Source: CBDCKR01 sp964572045 (GTDB taxonomy: Bacteria > Gemmatimonadota > Gemmatimonadetes > Longimicrobiales > Gaopeijiaceae). From it: a DNA stretch of 64,000 nt. The notes beneath the pieces are model-generated. The model did no database searches, was not told the origin of the DNA, and was given only the letters and a program-made list of their open reading frames with translations. This document shows, in pieces, positions 51,784 through 60,560 of the stretch (the stretch's first letter is position 1; each line of letters opens with the position of its first letter). The stretch is taken from NCBI GenBank assembly GCA_964572045.1, contig CAZNEI010000008.1:1-64000 (forward strand), in the 5' to 3' direction. A program made the translations under genes and the position numbers.

Positions 51784-54579
51784 CTATCTCTTTGTGTCGT
51801 ACCAAGAACCCCCCACATCCCCCTCGGCGACCAGAGGCACGTCAAGTTCTACCGCCCCCTCCATACGAGAGATGACGAGCTCGGCGACGGCATCCTCCTC
51901 GCCCTTCGGAACCTCGAACAGCAGCTCGTCGTGGACTTGAAGGAGCAGACGCGCCCCCGTATCCGCCGCCTTCAGGGCGTCGGATACATCGATCATTGCC
52001 CTCTTGATGATGTCTGCCGCTGTTCCCTGAATGGGTGTATTCTGTGCAACTCGTTCGCCGAACTGCCGCACGTTCCAGTTCCGGGCTCTGAGCTCGGGAA
52101 CGTAGCGCCGCCTTCCCATGAGCGTCTCGACGAACCCCATCTCCCTGGCCCTGGCGATCTGATCGTCAAGATAGGACCGAACACCGCGGAACCGCGTGAA
52201 GTATTGGTCGATGAACGCCTTCGCCTCGTCCCTGTCGATCCCGAGTTGCCGTGCGAGCGAGAAGGCACCCTGACCGTATAACGTGGCGAAGTTGATAGTC
52301 TTCGCCTGCCCGCGTTGCTCAGACGTGACCTGGTCGAGGGCCACACCGAAGATGACCGAGGCTGTTTGTTTGTGGACGTCAATGCCCTTGCGAAAAGCCT
52401 CCACGAGGGGCTCATCCCCTGAGAAGTGGGCGAGGATACGCAATTCGACCTGCGAATAATCCGCACCGTAAAAGAGGAATCCATCATCCGGGATGAAGCC
52501 CTTGCGAATCTCTCGCCCCAGATGCGTCCGGATTGGAATGTTCTGGAGGTTCGGGTCGCTTGAGGAAAGGCGTCCTGTGGCGGCCACCGTTTGGTTGAAC
52601 CGGGTGTGAATCCGCCCCGTTCGGCGGTTTACGAGTTGGGGAAGCGCGTCCACGTATGTCGACCGGAGCTTCGCAAGCTCACGGTACTCGAGCATGAGTC
52701 TCGGGATCTCGTGGCCCTGACCAGCGAGTTGCTCGAGGACCGAAGAGTCGGTCGAGGGTCCGGTCTTCGTGCGCTTGATGACGGGAAGGCACAATTTCTC
52801 GAACAGGATCTCGCGAAGTTGCGGGGTGGAGTTCAGGTTGAACTGCGTCCCGGCCACCTTGTAGATCTCCTGGCGGATGAGCGTCAAGTCCCGGTCGAGC
52901 CGCTCGCTCATCTCCTGGAAGAAGTCAGTGTCGATGCGAATCCCGCGGAGTTCCATCTCCGTCAGGACCTCAACCAGCGGCATCTCCAGCTCATCGAAGA
53001 GGTCGGCCAGAGCCCGATCCTCCAAGTCCTCCTTGAGGCGGTTCGAGATCTGAAGCGTGGCGCCAATCTGAGCGACGGCGTAGGCACACGCGGATTCCTG
53101 GTCCACGCCGGCGAAGCTGACGCGCTTCTTTCCGGTCCCTACGATCTCTTGATGGCGTGGCAGGGAGAAGCCGAGAAGGTCTCGACAGAGGGCCTCCAGG
53201 TCATGAGCCCGGCGGCCGGGATCCAGGACGTAGGAGGCGACCGTCACATCAAAGGTGATCCCGCCTAGTATCACGCCCGATCGCGCGAGGGCGAGGGCCG
53301 AAGTCTTCAGGTCGGCTCCCACCTTTTCGATCGACGGATCTTCGAGAAGCTCCACGAGGGCGCTGAGCTCCTCGACATCGAAGTTCGGGAGATTGGGGAT
53401 CTCCGTAGACTCCAAGGCCAGCCTGGGCTCGCCGGGGGGTACATGCCCAAACGACAGGTAGAAGATCTCACCTGGGTCCACGGCCAGGGCAAGGCCCACG
53501 AGCGGCGTCCGATGAGGATCGGGGAATGCGGTGTGGACGGCCAGGCCCAAGCGACCGGCCGACCGGGCGTACTGTACGACGGAGGCCACTCCGGATGCTC
53601 GGGTGACAAGAGTGTGTCTCGGGGGATCAGGGACCGGGACCGGGCTCGGCGTTCCTGTCCCCTCCCGCGGCCTGGGGGGGCCGCGGGGTACGAATCGCTG
53701 CATGAGGCGGTGAAACTCCATCTCGACAAAGAAGCGATGCAGCCGCTCAGCGTCGGGCTCGCGGACCTTCAGCGCCTCAAGGTCGAGCGCGACGTCGAGA
53801 TCGGTCATGATCGTCACCAACTCCTTCGAGAGGCGCACGTCTTCGGCGTGCTCGGTGAGCGACTTGCGAACTCGAGTGCCGGGAATCTCGCTGGCATGTT
53901 CGAGAATGGCCTCGATGCTCCCATACTCTCCCAGGAGTCGTCGCGCCGTCTTCGGCCCCACGCCCTTCGCACCCGGGATGTTGTCGGAAGAGTCGCCGAT
54001 GAGAGCCAAATAGTCGACGACCTGCGTGGCAGGGACACCGAACTTCTTGTGAGCGTTGCTCACGTCCACCCACTCGGGCGCCACGCCCGTCCGCCCCCCG
54101 CGACCGGGGTTCAGGAGGTGGATTCCCGGACCAATCATCTGGTACAGGTCCTTGTCGCCCGAGACGATCACCGCCTCCAACCCCGCATCCCTCGCCTTCA
54201 GCGCCAAGGTCCCGATAACGTCGTCGGCCTCGTAGCCAGCGAGCTCCACCAAGGCTTCGTTGAACCCCGCCAGCAGCTCACGGACACGAGGGAGGCTGGC
54301 TCGCAACTCGTCGGGCATCTTTTCTCGCGTAGCCTTGTATGCCGGATAGACCTTGTCCCGGTGGCTGTTTCCCGCATCGAAGACGACCGCGAGGTAGTCG
54401 GGCTGATATTCGTCACGGATCTCGACCAGGAAGTTCGCAAATCCGAAGGGGACGGAGGTGTTCTCCCCTTGGGAGTTGGTCAGCGGCCGGTGAATGAACG
54501 CGTAGAAAGCCCTGTAGATGAGGGCGTAGGCGTCGATCAAGAAAAGACGGGGAGCTTGCTTCGTGGGGATATCCATCAC
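51784..54579 (-). CDS. polA: DNA polymerase I with inactive-looking proofreading domain
   Basis: 931 aa with three domains. The 5' nuclease domain (1-290) has LFLIDAYALIYRAFYAF, YEADDVIGTLA, VSGDKDLYQ and LALIGDSSDNIPGAKGVGPKTA. The 3'-5' exonuclease-like domain (about 330-510) has lost its acidic motifs: Exo I reads LGLAVHTAF in place of DxE, Exo II reads GADLKTSAL, and Exo III reads AYAVAQIGA. The polymerase domain is complete with motif A DYSQVELRILAH, motif B RGQAKTINFATLYGQG and motif C QVHDELLFEVP. It fills gaps and removes primers; proofreading is probably absent, as in Taq. Starts GTG 54579 and ATG 54576 are adjacent. Confidence 0.96.
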   Translation of the reverse strand: MMDIPTKQAPRLFLIDAYALIYRAFYAFIHRPLTNSQGENTSVPFGFANFLVEIRDEYQPDYLAVVFDAGNSHRDKVYPAYKATREKMPDELRASLPRVRELLAGFNEALVELAGYEADDVIGTLALKARDAGLEAVIVSGDKDLYQMIGPGIHLLNPGRGGRTGVAPEWVDVSNAHKKFGVPATQVVDYLALIGDSSDNIPGAKGVGPKTARRLLGEYGSIEAILEHASEIPGTRVRKSLTEHAEDVRLSKELVTIMTDLDVALDLEALKVREPDAERLHRFFVEMEFHRLMQRFVPRGPPRPREGTGTPSPVPVPDPPRHTLVTRASGVASVVQYARSAGRLGLAVHTAFPDPHRTPLVGLALAVDPGEIFYLSFGHVPPGEPRLALESTEIPNLPNFDVEELSALVELLEDPSIEKVGADLKTSALALARSGVILGGITFDVTVASYVLDPGRRAHDLEALCRDLLGFSLPRHQEIVGTGKKRVSFAGVDQESACAYAVAQIGATLQISNRLKEDLEDRALADLFDELEMPLVEVLTEMELRGIRIDTDFFQEMSERLDRDLTLIRQEIYKVAGTQFNLNSTPQLREILFEKLCLPVIKRTKTGPSTDSSVLEQLAGQGHEIPRLMLEYRELAKLRSTYVDALPQLVNRRTGRIHTRFNQTVAATGRLSSSDPNLQNIPIRTHLGREIRKGFIPDDGFLFYGADYSQVELRILAHFSGDEPLVEAFRKGIDVHKQTASVIFGVALDQVTSEQRGQAKTINFATLYGQGAFSLARQLGIDRDEAKAFIDQYFTRFRGVRSYLDDQIARAREMGFVETLMGRRRYVPELRARNWNVRQFGERVAQNTPIQGTAADIIKRAMIDVSDALKAADTGARLLLQVHDELLFEVPKGEEDAVAELVISRMEGAVELDVPLVAEGDVGGSWYDTKR

Positions 54580-54895
54580 TGCGAAACGGAGGTGCGTACG
54601 TCGTCAGGCCGACCGATGCCAAGGGCTGGCGAGGAGCCCCGGGATGCGACGACAATCCCGCCGCGCCGACCCCCATTCGGTTCCGCAGGAGGGGGCCGGA
54701 AGGGCTCTCCCGAATCGGCTTCCCCGTTGCTCGGGCTTCGGGACAGCTCGCCCCGCTTGGGGCGAAGAGGAAGCCGCGCGTGAATCACGCTTCCGCTGTT
54801 CCTCCTGCACGCCTCCACTGAGATCACGGACTTGCGGTCCGCCTCCTTCCAGCTCCGAGGCTATCTCCAACTCTCACTCGGACACGGGGCTCAGG
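54580..54895. other. spacer upstream of polA, no gene seen
   Basis: 316 bp between the polA start and the cold-shock terminator, same transcription direction. It must contain the polA promoter; no -35/-10 pair stands out and no coding motif is visible. Confidence 0.35.
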
Positions 54896-54931
54896 AAAAC
54901 GGCCCTGCGGACATTCGGTCCGCAGGGCCGT
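54896..54931 (-). terminator. intrinsic terminator of the cold-shock gene
   Basis: A perfect 14-bp stem, ACGGCCCTGCGGAC with GTCCGCAGGGCCGT (54899-54912, 54918-54931) and a 5-nt loop, followed on the minus strand by TTTT. It is 25 bp after the stop of the cold-shock gene. Confidence 0.85.
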
Positions 54932-54955
54932 CCCACTCATCCGGACAATGAGCTG

Positions 54956-55156
54956 CTAGGACCGCACAACGTTCGTAGCCTGGGACCCCTTCTCGGTCGT
55001 GGTCACCTCGAACTCCACCTCCTCGCCCTCCGTGAGAGTGCGAAATCCCTCACCCACAATCGCCGAAAAGTGGACGAACACGTCCTCACCGTTCGGCTGA
55101 GAGATGAAGCCATACCCCTTAGAATCGTTGAACCACTTGACGGTCCCTCTGGACAT
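54956..55156 (-). CDS. CspA-family cold-shock protein
   Basis: 66 aa from the ATG at 55156, chosen for AAGGAG about 10 bp upstream. SRGTVKWFNDSKGYGFISQPNGEDVFVHFSAI contains both RNA-binding motifs RNP1 (KGYGFI) and RNP2 (VFVHF), then VEFEVTTTEKGSQATNVV. It is an RNA chaperone that melts secondary structure. It has its own promoter, a roughly 100-nt leader and a strong terminator, so it is monocistronic. Confidence 0.95.
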   Translation of the reverse strand: MSRGTVKWFNDSKGYGFISQPNGEDVFVHFSAIVGEGFRTLTEGEEVEFEVTTTEKGSQATNVVRS

Positions 55157-55191
55157 ATCCGACCACTCCTTGTGCAGCAAGAAACGTGGGT

Positions 55192-55288
55192 GCTCCGGCG
55201 CGCCGGGTCCGTGGCCCGGAGCAGCGACCGGACCTGACGACCCGCCGCAAAGGTTAGAAGGTTAGGTGGCACACGGGCCCAACGTCAA
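55192..55288 (-). promoter_or_regulatory. cold-shock gene promoter and structured leader
   Basis: On the minus strand TTGACG (55288-55283), 18 nt, TAACCT (55264-55259), with a repeated TAACCT just downstream. The transcript would have a leader of about 95 nt containing a 7-bp stem GCTCCGG/CCGGAGC (55222-55216 with 55198-55192). Long structured leaders are typical of cspA-type genes. Confidence 0.5.
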
Positions 55289-55315
55289 GCAAGCTCGCCC
55301 GGGTCCCGGCCTTCC

Positions 55316-57757
55316 TCAATCCTCTGGGTAGAGAGACCGATACAGGTGAAGGTTCCGCGTGATGTTCTTGACGTATCCGCGCGTCTCGTCGAAGGGAATT
55401 CGCTCCGTGAACCTCAGCGGATCTTCCGCCTCGGGGAACCGGCTCCATCTCCTGGCCCGGGTGGGACCGGCGTTGTAAGCCGAGAGGGCAAGCGGCAGAT
55501 GGTCGGGTCCGTAGCGACGCTCGACCTGCGTCCAGTAGGTGGTGCCGAGGTGCAGATTGAGGTCGGCTGTCTCCAGACTCTCGGGGGTGAACCCCTGAAT
55601 GCCCTGCCTGGCAGCCACCTCGCGTCCCGTCGCGGGCATCAACTGCATCAGGCCGATGGCGCCCGCACGTGAACGGATCGTGGGAGCGAACGCCGACTCC
55701 TGCCGAATCAGCGACGCGAGGAAGAGCGGATCGACGCCCGCCTCCTGCGCCTCTCGCATCACCATCTCCCGGTACGGAAACGGATAGAGCACCCTCAGAA
55801 GTCGTTGGCCCTGCGGGGCCCCGTCACTGAGCAGCTTCCAGCCCAGGCCGATGCCTTCGAGGGTGAACCCACGCTCGATCAGGTTTTCTGCTAGGTCCAG
55901 GCTCACCGGCACGGATCCGTTCACGCGCGCGATGAGCTGAGCGACGACACTCTCCGCTCCTCGGTCCAGGCCGGCCTCGATGAGAAGGTCGAGGGCTGCG
56001 AGCCCTGCGCGGAGCCATTCCGGGGGATCGGGGCTCGGTCCGACGGGACCCGGCACACGGTAGGGCAGCCCAAGGTGCTCTGCGGCGAGCACTCCGTAGT
56101 ATGACGCCGGGCTTCTCCGGAGGATCATGTCCAGATATCCTGCTGCCTCCTCATCACGGCCCAGGGCCTCCAGACTACGACCAGCCCAGTAAGCCGCCTG
56201 ATCCCATCGCCTACCGTTCGGGAAATCGTCCAGATACCCCTTGAACACCTCGGCCGCCGCCGCCACCGCACCTTGCTGAAGATGGATCTGACCGAGCCGC
56301 ATCCGCGCGCGGCCAGCTGGGGCGCGCGCCGGCGCCATCGTCGAGGCGCGCTCGAACCCCGAGAGCGCTTCTGCATACGCCCCCCGGTCCTGAGCCGAGG
56401 CAGCCCGCCTGAACACGATGTCCACGGCCTGAAGACTCTCCGGGAAGCGGTCTAGGATCCAGCCTTGGATCGTAAGCACGGCGTCGCTCCGGCCTTGTCT
56501 CCTGCGGGTTCGGAGCCACTGATCCAGCACCTGCAGCTCAAAGTCGGCGTCATCCGTCTCGACCAGGATCCGGTATTCGCGGACGGCCTCCTCATGACGG
56601 CCGACCGCCGATAGCAAGCGAGCAATGGTCAGGGCCACCCCGGGGTCCAACCTCTCTGAGTCGGGCAGCAAGCCATCGTACGTCCGGTACGCTCGCAGGG
56701 AGCCTCGGCTGTCGCCGGCGCGGTCCAGAGTCAGTCCGGCCAGGAGCGCAACCTCCCTGTCTATATTCCCCATCTCATTCAGGGCCGTCGCGGCCCGTGC
56801 ACCGCTCTCTCCGCGAGGATGGACGGCCAGCGAAGCCCGGAATGCCTCGCGCGCATCGGCAGAATCATTCCGGGCGAGGCTTGCCGCACCGATCGCTGAG
56901 AATGCCCACCCCCGGCGCTCAGGGGATGTCTGGGTCTCCAGAAGCCGCCGAAACACCTCTAAAGCTCGGGCGGTGTCTCCGGCCGCCAACAACGTCCTCC
57001 CCTCTACCTCCCACGCGGCATCAAAGGCTGCGGAGTCTAGTTGGATCCACGGCAGCAGCTCTGCGACGCGCGCAACCTCTCCGTGCCCCGAGAGCCACTC
57101 GGCGACTTCGAGCGCGGTCCAGCCCGCCAACTGCGCAGAGGCGGCCTCCCCGACCCTTATGGCCTCCAGCGCCGCCTGCCGTCGCCCGGCCCGAGCCGCT
57201 GCCCGAGCCTCCCGAGACGCCTCGGGTCCCAGGCGCTCCTCCACTCCCGCGTTGCTCCGGTAGAGCCGAAAGTTGTCTGCCGCCGCCGCCCACCGCCCGG
57301 CAGCCTCCAGGCCACGAGCCAGCAGCCGCCGTCCCTCCCCCTCCTCGAGGGCATCCAACCACTCGGCCCCCTCCAGGGCCCCGACGACGCCCGACCAGTT
57401 TCTCCATCCCGCGTCCGCGCGGGCCAGAAGCAGCGTCTCCGAAGGAGATCGCCCTTCCGCAGCATCGCCCTTGGAGCGCAGCAAACGACTGGCGTGCCAG
57501 TAGCGGCCAGCCTCCACCTCCGCTCTTGCCGAGTCGAAGACCGGATCGCTCGTCAAGTGGGGCATCGCGGCCGGGGTCTCGTCCGAGGAAGCACTTCGAG
57601 CCTCGGAAGGGGACGACGTGCTCGCCCACAGGAGGACGAGCAGAAGAAGAGGACCGCCGAATCTCACCGCGCTCTGCACCTTGATCGCCTGCTCCAAGGA
57701 CAGCTGAAGGTCTTCACATGCTAGATGATAGGGCATCAGCGCCCATAAGCGCCCCAA
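55316..57757 (-). CDS. slt: soluble lytic murein transglycosylase with long helical-repeat domain
   Basis: About 813 aa (an ATG seven codons in, at 57736, is an alternative start). A hydrophobic signal or anchor (GGPLLLLVLLWASTSS) precedes about 620 residues of Ala-rich TPR/superhelical repeats. The C-terminal 150 residues are the SLT catalytic domain: DPLFLASLIRQESAFAP with the catalytic Glu, SRAGAIGLMQLMPATGREVAARQGI, NLHLGTTYWTQVERRYG, LALSAYNAGPTRARRW and IPFDETRGYVKNITRNLHLYRSLY. It cleaves peptidoglycan to 1,6-anhydromuropeptides in the periplasm. Confidence 0.93.
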   Translation of the reverse strand: MGRLWALMPYHLACEDLQLSLEQAIKVQSAVRFGGPLLLLVLLWASTSSPSEARSASSDETPAAMPHLTSDPVFDSARAEVEAGRYWHASRLLRSKGDAAEGRSPSETLLLARADAGWRNWSGVVGALEGAEWLDALEEGEGRRLLARGLEAAGRWAAAADNFRLYRSNAGVEERLGPEASREARAAARAGRRQAALEAIRVGEAASAQLAGWTALEVAEWLSGHGEVARVAELLPWIQLDSAAFDAAWEVEGRTLLAAGDTARALEVFRRLLETQTSPERRGWAFSAIGAASLARNDSADAREAFRASLAVHPRGESGARAATALNEMGNIDREVALLAGLTLDRAGDSRGSLRAYRTYDGLLPDSERLDPGVALTIARLLSAVGRHEEAVREYRILVETDDADFELQVLDQWLRTRRRQGRSDAVLTIQGWILDRFPESLQAVDIVFRRAASAQDRGAYAEALSGFERASTMAPARAPAGRARMRLGQIHLQQGAVAAAAEVFKGYLDDFPNGRRWDQAAYWAGRSLEALGRDEEAAGYLDMILRRSPASYYGVLAAEHLGLPYRVPGPVGPSPDPPEWLRAGLAALDLLIEAGLDRGAESVVAQLIARVNGSVPVSLDLAENLIERGFTLEGIGLGWKLLSDGAPQGQRLLRVLYPFPYREMVMREAQEAGVDPLFLASLIRQESAFAPTIRSRAGAIGLMQLMPATGREVAARQGIQGFTPESLETADLNLHLGTTYWTQVERRYGPDHLPLALSAYNAGPTRARRWSRFPEAEDPLRFTERIPFDETRGYVKNITRNLHLYRSLYPED

Positions 57758-57788
57758 GTGCCCCGGCTCATCTAGACACCGAAGCGAA

Positions 57789-57814
57789 GGGGGCCGCCCG
57801 TGCAGGCGGCCCCC
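57789..57814 (-). terminator. terminator after the exbB-like gene
   Basis: GGGGGCCGCC (57789-57798), a 6-nt loop and GGCGGCCCCC (57805-57814) form a perfect 10-bp stem 48 bp after the exbB-like stop. On the minus strand it is followed by TTCGCTT; on the plus strand by TTTCC. Confidence 0.6.
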
Positions 57815-57861
57815 TTTCCACTGTCGCAGCGGGTGGTGCGACTGCGCGTGCGCGCCTCAAT

Positions 57862-58578
57862 CTACACCGCTCGATCGGCCTCCACCGAATGAAGGGCGTC
57901 GATCATCTTCTGCGCCGACTCCTCCATGTCGATCACCAGGCTGTCGATCCGGGACACGAAGTAGTTGTGCGAGATGCTGACCGGAATGGCGATAACGAGT
58001 CCGGCAGCGGTCGTGAGCAAAGCCACCTTAATCCCGCCGGCTACAAGCGTCGCCTCCACTTCACCGGCCGCCTCGATCGACTGGAACGCGATGATCATGC
58101 CGATGACCGTTCCCAAGAACCCGAGGAGGGGTGCGACGTTCGTCAGGGTCGCGAGAACTACGAGGCCGGTCTCAAGCTTGCTCAGCTCGATGAGGCCTTG
58201 GTTCTCGATCGCCTTCATCACACGGTCCGTGCCCTCCTCTTGTCGGTCAAGGCCGGCATAAAGGATCTTGGCTGCGGGGGCGTCGGAGTTCCGGGTCGCC
58301 TCCATCGCCTCATCGATGCGATGCTGGGCCAGGAGCTCGTCGACCTCGCCCAGGATCTTCTTGGTACGGACGGACTTCATGAGAAGATCGAAGAACTTCC
58401 AGATGATGACGATTGCGCCGATCACCACGCAGAGGGCCAGCGGATAGCGCATGAACCCGGTCTCGCTCCACACAAACTGCATCTGCTCGCCCAGAGTTTG
58501 GTCCGGTTGATCCATCCCCGGGAGCTGCAGCAGCGCGCTGTAGACACGCATCACACCGACCAAAGGGACCTCCAGCAT
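57862..58578 (-). CDS. MotA/TolQ/ExbB family proton-channel protein
   Basis: 238 aa from the ATG at 58578 (MLEVPLVGVMRVYSALL). Three membrane helices are visible: YPLALCVVIGAIVIIWKFFDLLM near 45-65, LETGLVVLATLTNVAPLLGFLGTVIGMIIAFQSI near 130-165 and GGIKVALLTTAAGLVIAIPVSISHNYF near 180-205. The family core TNVAPLLGFLGTVIGMI and ALLTTAAGLVIAIP are clear. It would form the pentameric proton channel that energises TonB- or Tol-type envelope machines. No exbD gene follows here. Confidence 0.9.
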   Translation of the reverse strand: MLEVPLVGVMRVYSALLQLPGMDQPDQTLGEQMQFVWSETGFMRYPLALCVVIGAIVIIWKFFDLLMKSVRTKKILGEVDELLAQHRIDEAMEATRNSDAPAAKILYAGLDRQEEGTDRVMKAIENQGLIELSKLETGLVVLATLTNVAPLLGFLGTVIGMIIAFQSIEAAGEVEATLVAGGIKVALLTTAAGLVIAIPVSISHNYFVSRIDSLVIDMEESAQKMIDALHSVEADRAV

Positions 58579-58931
58579 AGGGTTTATCCCAGTGCGTCCT
58601 GGCCCGGCCGAAGCGCGGAACAAGACCCTCGTCTTCTACGGAGTCCGAATTGTGGAGTGGGCCGTCATGCGTGTCAACCCCAAATCGCCAAGAGGCTCTT
58701 ACGTGTTGCCTCCCAGACGCCTAACCCCGTCGGTGTCCGCCCTCGTTTTTCGAGGTGGGAAGAGACCCCTTGTGCCCCGTCCCGCTCGCACCGGGTATCG
58801 CTTCCACTGCGCAGTGAAGAGCGGAGGTCCCATGTCCCCAGCTGAGGAGACCTGTGCGGGGCTCGCCGCTCCCGACCCCCATGTCCGTCGAGTCCAAGGA
58901 GCGCGGTGGCAGCCCCTCGCCCTCGATACCT
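58579..58931. other. spacer between lplA and the exbB-like gene
   Basis: 353 bp, both flanking genes on minus. It should hold the exbB promoter. I see no recognisable gene and no convincing promoter pair. Confidence 0.35.
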
Positions 58932-59753
58932 CTACATTCGCCATGTCCATCCTTCCGACGAATAGTGTCTCTCGAGAACATCGGCCTCCGCCCGCTCCCG
59001 ACCCGTAAGCCCGGTCCTATGCCATTCTCCCCCCAGTACCTCGCTCAGGCCCGCGACCACCGCCTCGCGGAGGACGTCCCAAGGGGGCGTCTCTTCCAGG
59101 ACTTCTTCCAAGCAGATAGGTTTCGACACGGACTGGACCTCATTCGAGAGGCCTCGAAGGAGCTCTTGTCCCGGACCCACGAGAAGGGAGCCGTGCTGAA
59201 GGATGGCTCCTCCGATACGGGCTTGAGCGCTTCCAATGAGCTTCCGGCCCCCGACCGTCACCTCTCCCTCGGCGGGCCGCTCGAAACAGGGTCCGGCGGC
59301 GGGGCGCGGAGTAGGACCGTCGGCCCGAGCCAGGCAGGCCGTTACCCCCAAAGACGCGAGACCGCGCACAAGTCCCGAGTTCGCCATCCGATAGACCGTA
59401 CGGAGCCTCACGCCTCGCTGTATGGCAAGCACCAGGGCGTATGTGAGCTCACGATCGTGCAGCACGGCCCGCCCTCCCGTGGGTCGACGCACGAACTCGA
59501 CGTCTATCCGCCGGGCTCTCTCGACATCGTAGCGACGCCGAGTCGGCTCGTTTCTACCGAAGGAAACCGTCGGCTTTGCCCACTGGTAGAGGCGGAGCAC
59601 ACCCTCTCCTCTGGAGAGGCATCGCGCCAGCGCGTGGTCGACGGCCATGTTGCGGGTGCCGACGGCCGCACCGTCCTCGACCACCCGCCAACGAACCTCA
59701 CCGGGGTCGGGAGCCTGTGTGGGCCGGCGGATCCAGAGTTCTCGGCGGGCCAC
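58932..59753 (-). CDS. lipoate-protein ligase A / LipM-type octanoyltransferase
   Basis: 273 aa of the BPL_LplA_LipB fold. NMAVDHALARCL opens it; VEFVRRPTGGRAVLHDRELTYAL is the lipoate/ATP-binding core. GPCFERPAEGEVTVGGRKLIGSAQAR includes the Cys of LipM-type octanoyltransferases and the conserved Lys in RKLIGSAQ. ILQHGSLLVG follows. It attaches lipoate or octanoate to lipoyl domains such as H protein and 2-oxoacid dehydrogenase E2. Ligase versus transferase is undecided. It is last in a minus-strand run after gcvH and gcvP, which fits its role. Confidence 0.87.
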   Translation of the reverse strand: MARRELWIRRPTQAPDPGEVRWRVVEDGAAVGTRNMAVDHALARCLSRGEGVLRLYQWAKPTVSFGRNEPTRRRYDVERARRIDVEFVRRPTGGRAVLHDRELTYALVLAIQRGVRLRTVYRMANSGLVRGLASLGVTACLARADGPTPRPAAGPCFERPAEGEVTVGGRKLIGSAQARIGGAILQHGSLLVGPGQELLRGLSNEVQSVSKPICLEEVLEETPPWDVLREAVVAGLSEVLGGEWHRTGLTGRERAEADVLERHYSSEGWTWRM

Positions 59754-59782
59754 GGACGCCTCCTTGGCCCAGGGACTCTCGC

Positions 59783-60472
59783 TCAGAAGTCGTACGATCC
59801 CCGACCTGGGTCTAGGATCTCCACTGTCGCGCGATCACCCACAAGGGTGCGGAACTCTTCCGGGTCCTGGTCCACAAAGGGCCATGTCTTGTAGTGAATC
59901 GGGATCACCACGGAAGGGGCAATGAAGTCGACCGCCATTGCCGCGTCCTCGGGTCCCATGGTGAAGTTGTCGCCGATGGGGAGCAGCGCGATATCGACGT
60001 GGTCCTTGAGGAGCTTCATGTCGAGGGTGAGCGCGGTGTCCCCTGCGTGATAGACGCGCTTGCCTGGGCCCAGGTCGAAGAGGAGGCCCGCTGCACTTGT
60101 GGTGAACCGCTCGGCCCCTTCACCGTGGATCATTCCACCGTGGTGAGCGATCGTCATCTTTACGCGACCGAAGGGAAAGTCCCAGCCGCCGCCGATGTGC
60201 ATAGGGTGAACGTTCGCGACCCCCCGACTCTGCACGTAGGCGACGAGCTCGAAGCTCCCCACCACCGTGGCTCCGCTCGATCTGGCGACGGTGAGCGCGT
60301 CCGCGAAATGGTCCTCATGGCCGTGCGTCAAGAAAACGAAGTCGGCTTCCACGTCGGAGGCCTGGACCTCCGTCCAAGGATTGTCGTTGAAGAAGGGGTC
60401 CATGACGATGCGCGTGCCGTCATCGGTCGTGAGCATGAACGTTGCGTGACCATAATAGTCGAGTCTCGCCAT
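59783..60472 (-). CDS. UPF0173 metal-dependent hydrolase (metallo-beta-lactamase fold)
   Basis: 229 aa, the usual family length. MARLDYYGHATFML, DPFFNDNP, LTHGHEDHFADAL (the HxHxDH zinc motif), AHHGG, VYHAGDTALTLDM and PIHYKTWPF line up with all metal ligands. It is a predicted cytoplasmic hydrolase of unknown substrate. It lies 88 bp after gcvP and 29 bp before lplA on the same strand. Confidence 0.93.
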   Translation of the reverse strand: MARLDYYGHATFMLTTDDGTRIVMDPFFNDNPWTEVQASDVEADFVFLTHGHEDHFADALTVARSSGATVVGSFELVAYVQSRGVANVHPMHIGGGWDFPFGRVKMTIAHHGGMIHGEGAERFTTSAAGLLFDLGPGKRVYHAGDTALTLDMKLLKDHVDIALLPIGDNFTMGPEDAAMAVDFIAPSVVIPIHYKTWPFVDQDPEEFRTLVGDRATVEILDPGRGSYDF

Positions 60473-60560
60473 CGTCGGGTCCTCTTCACTGTCGTGGGGA
60501 GTCTTAGAGGTTGTTCCGCTCGAAGCCGGGCCTTTCGGCTAGGCAGTGTCCGTGGTCGGG

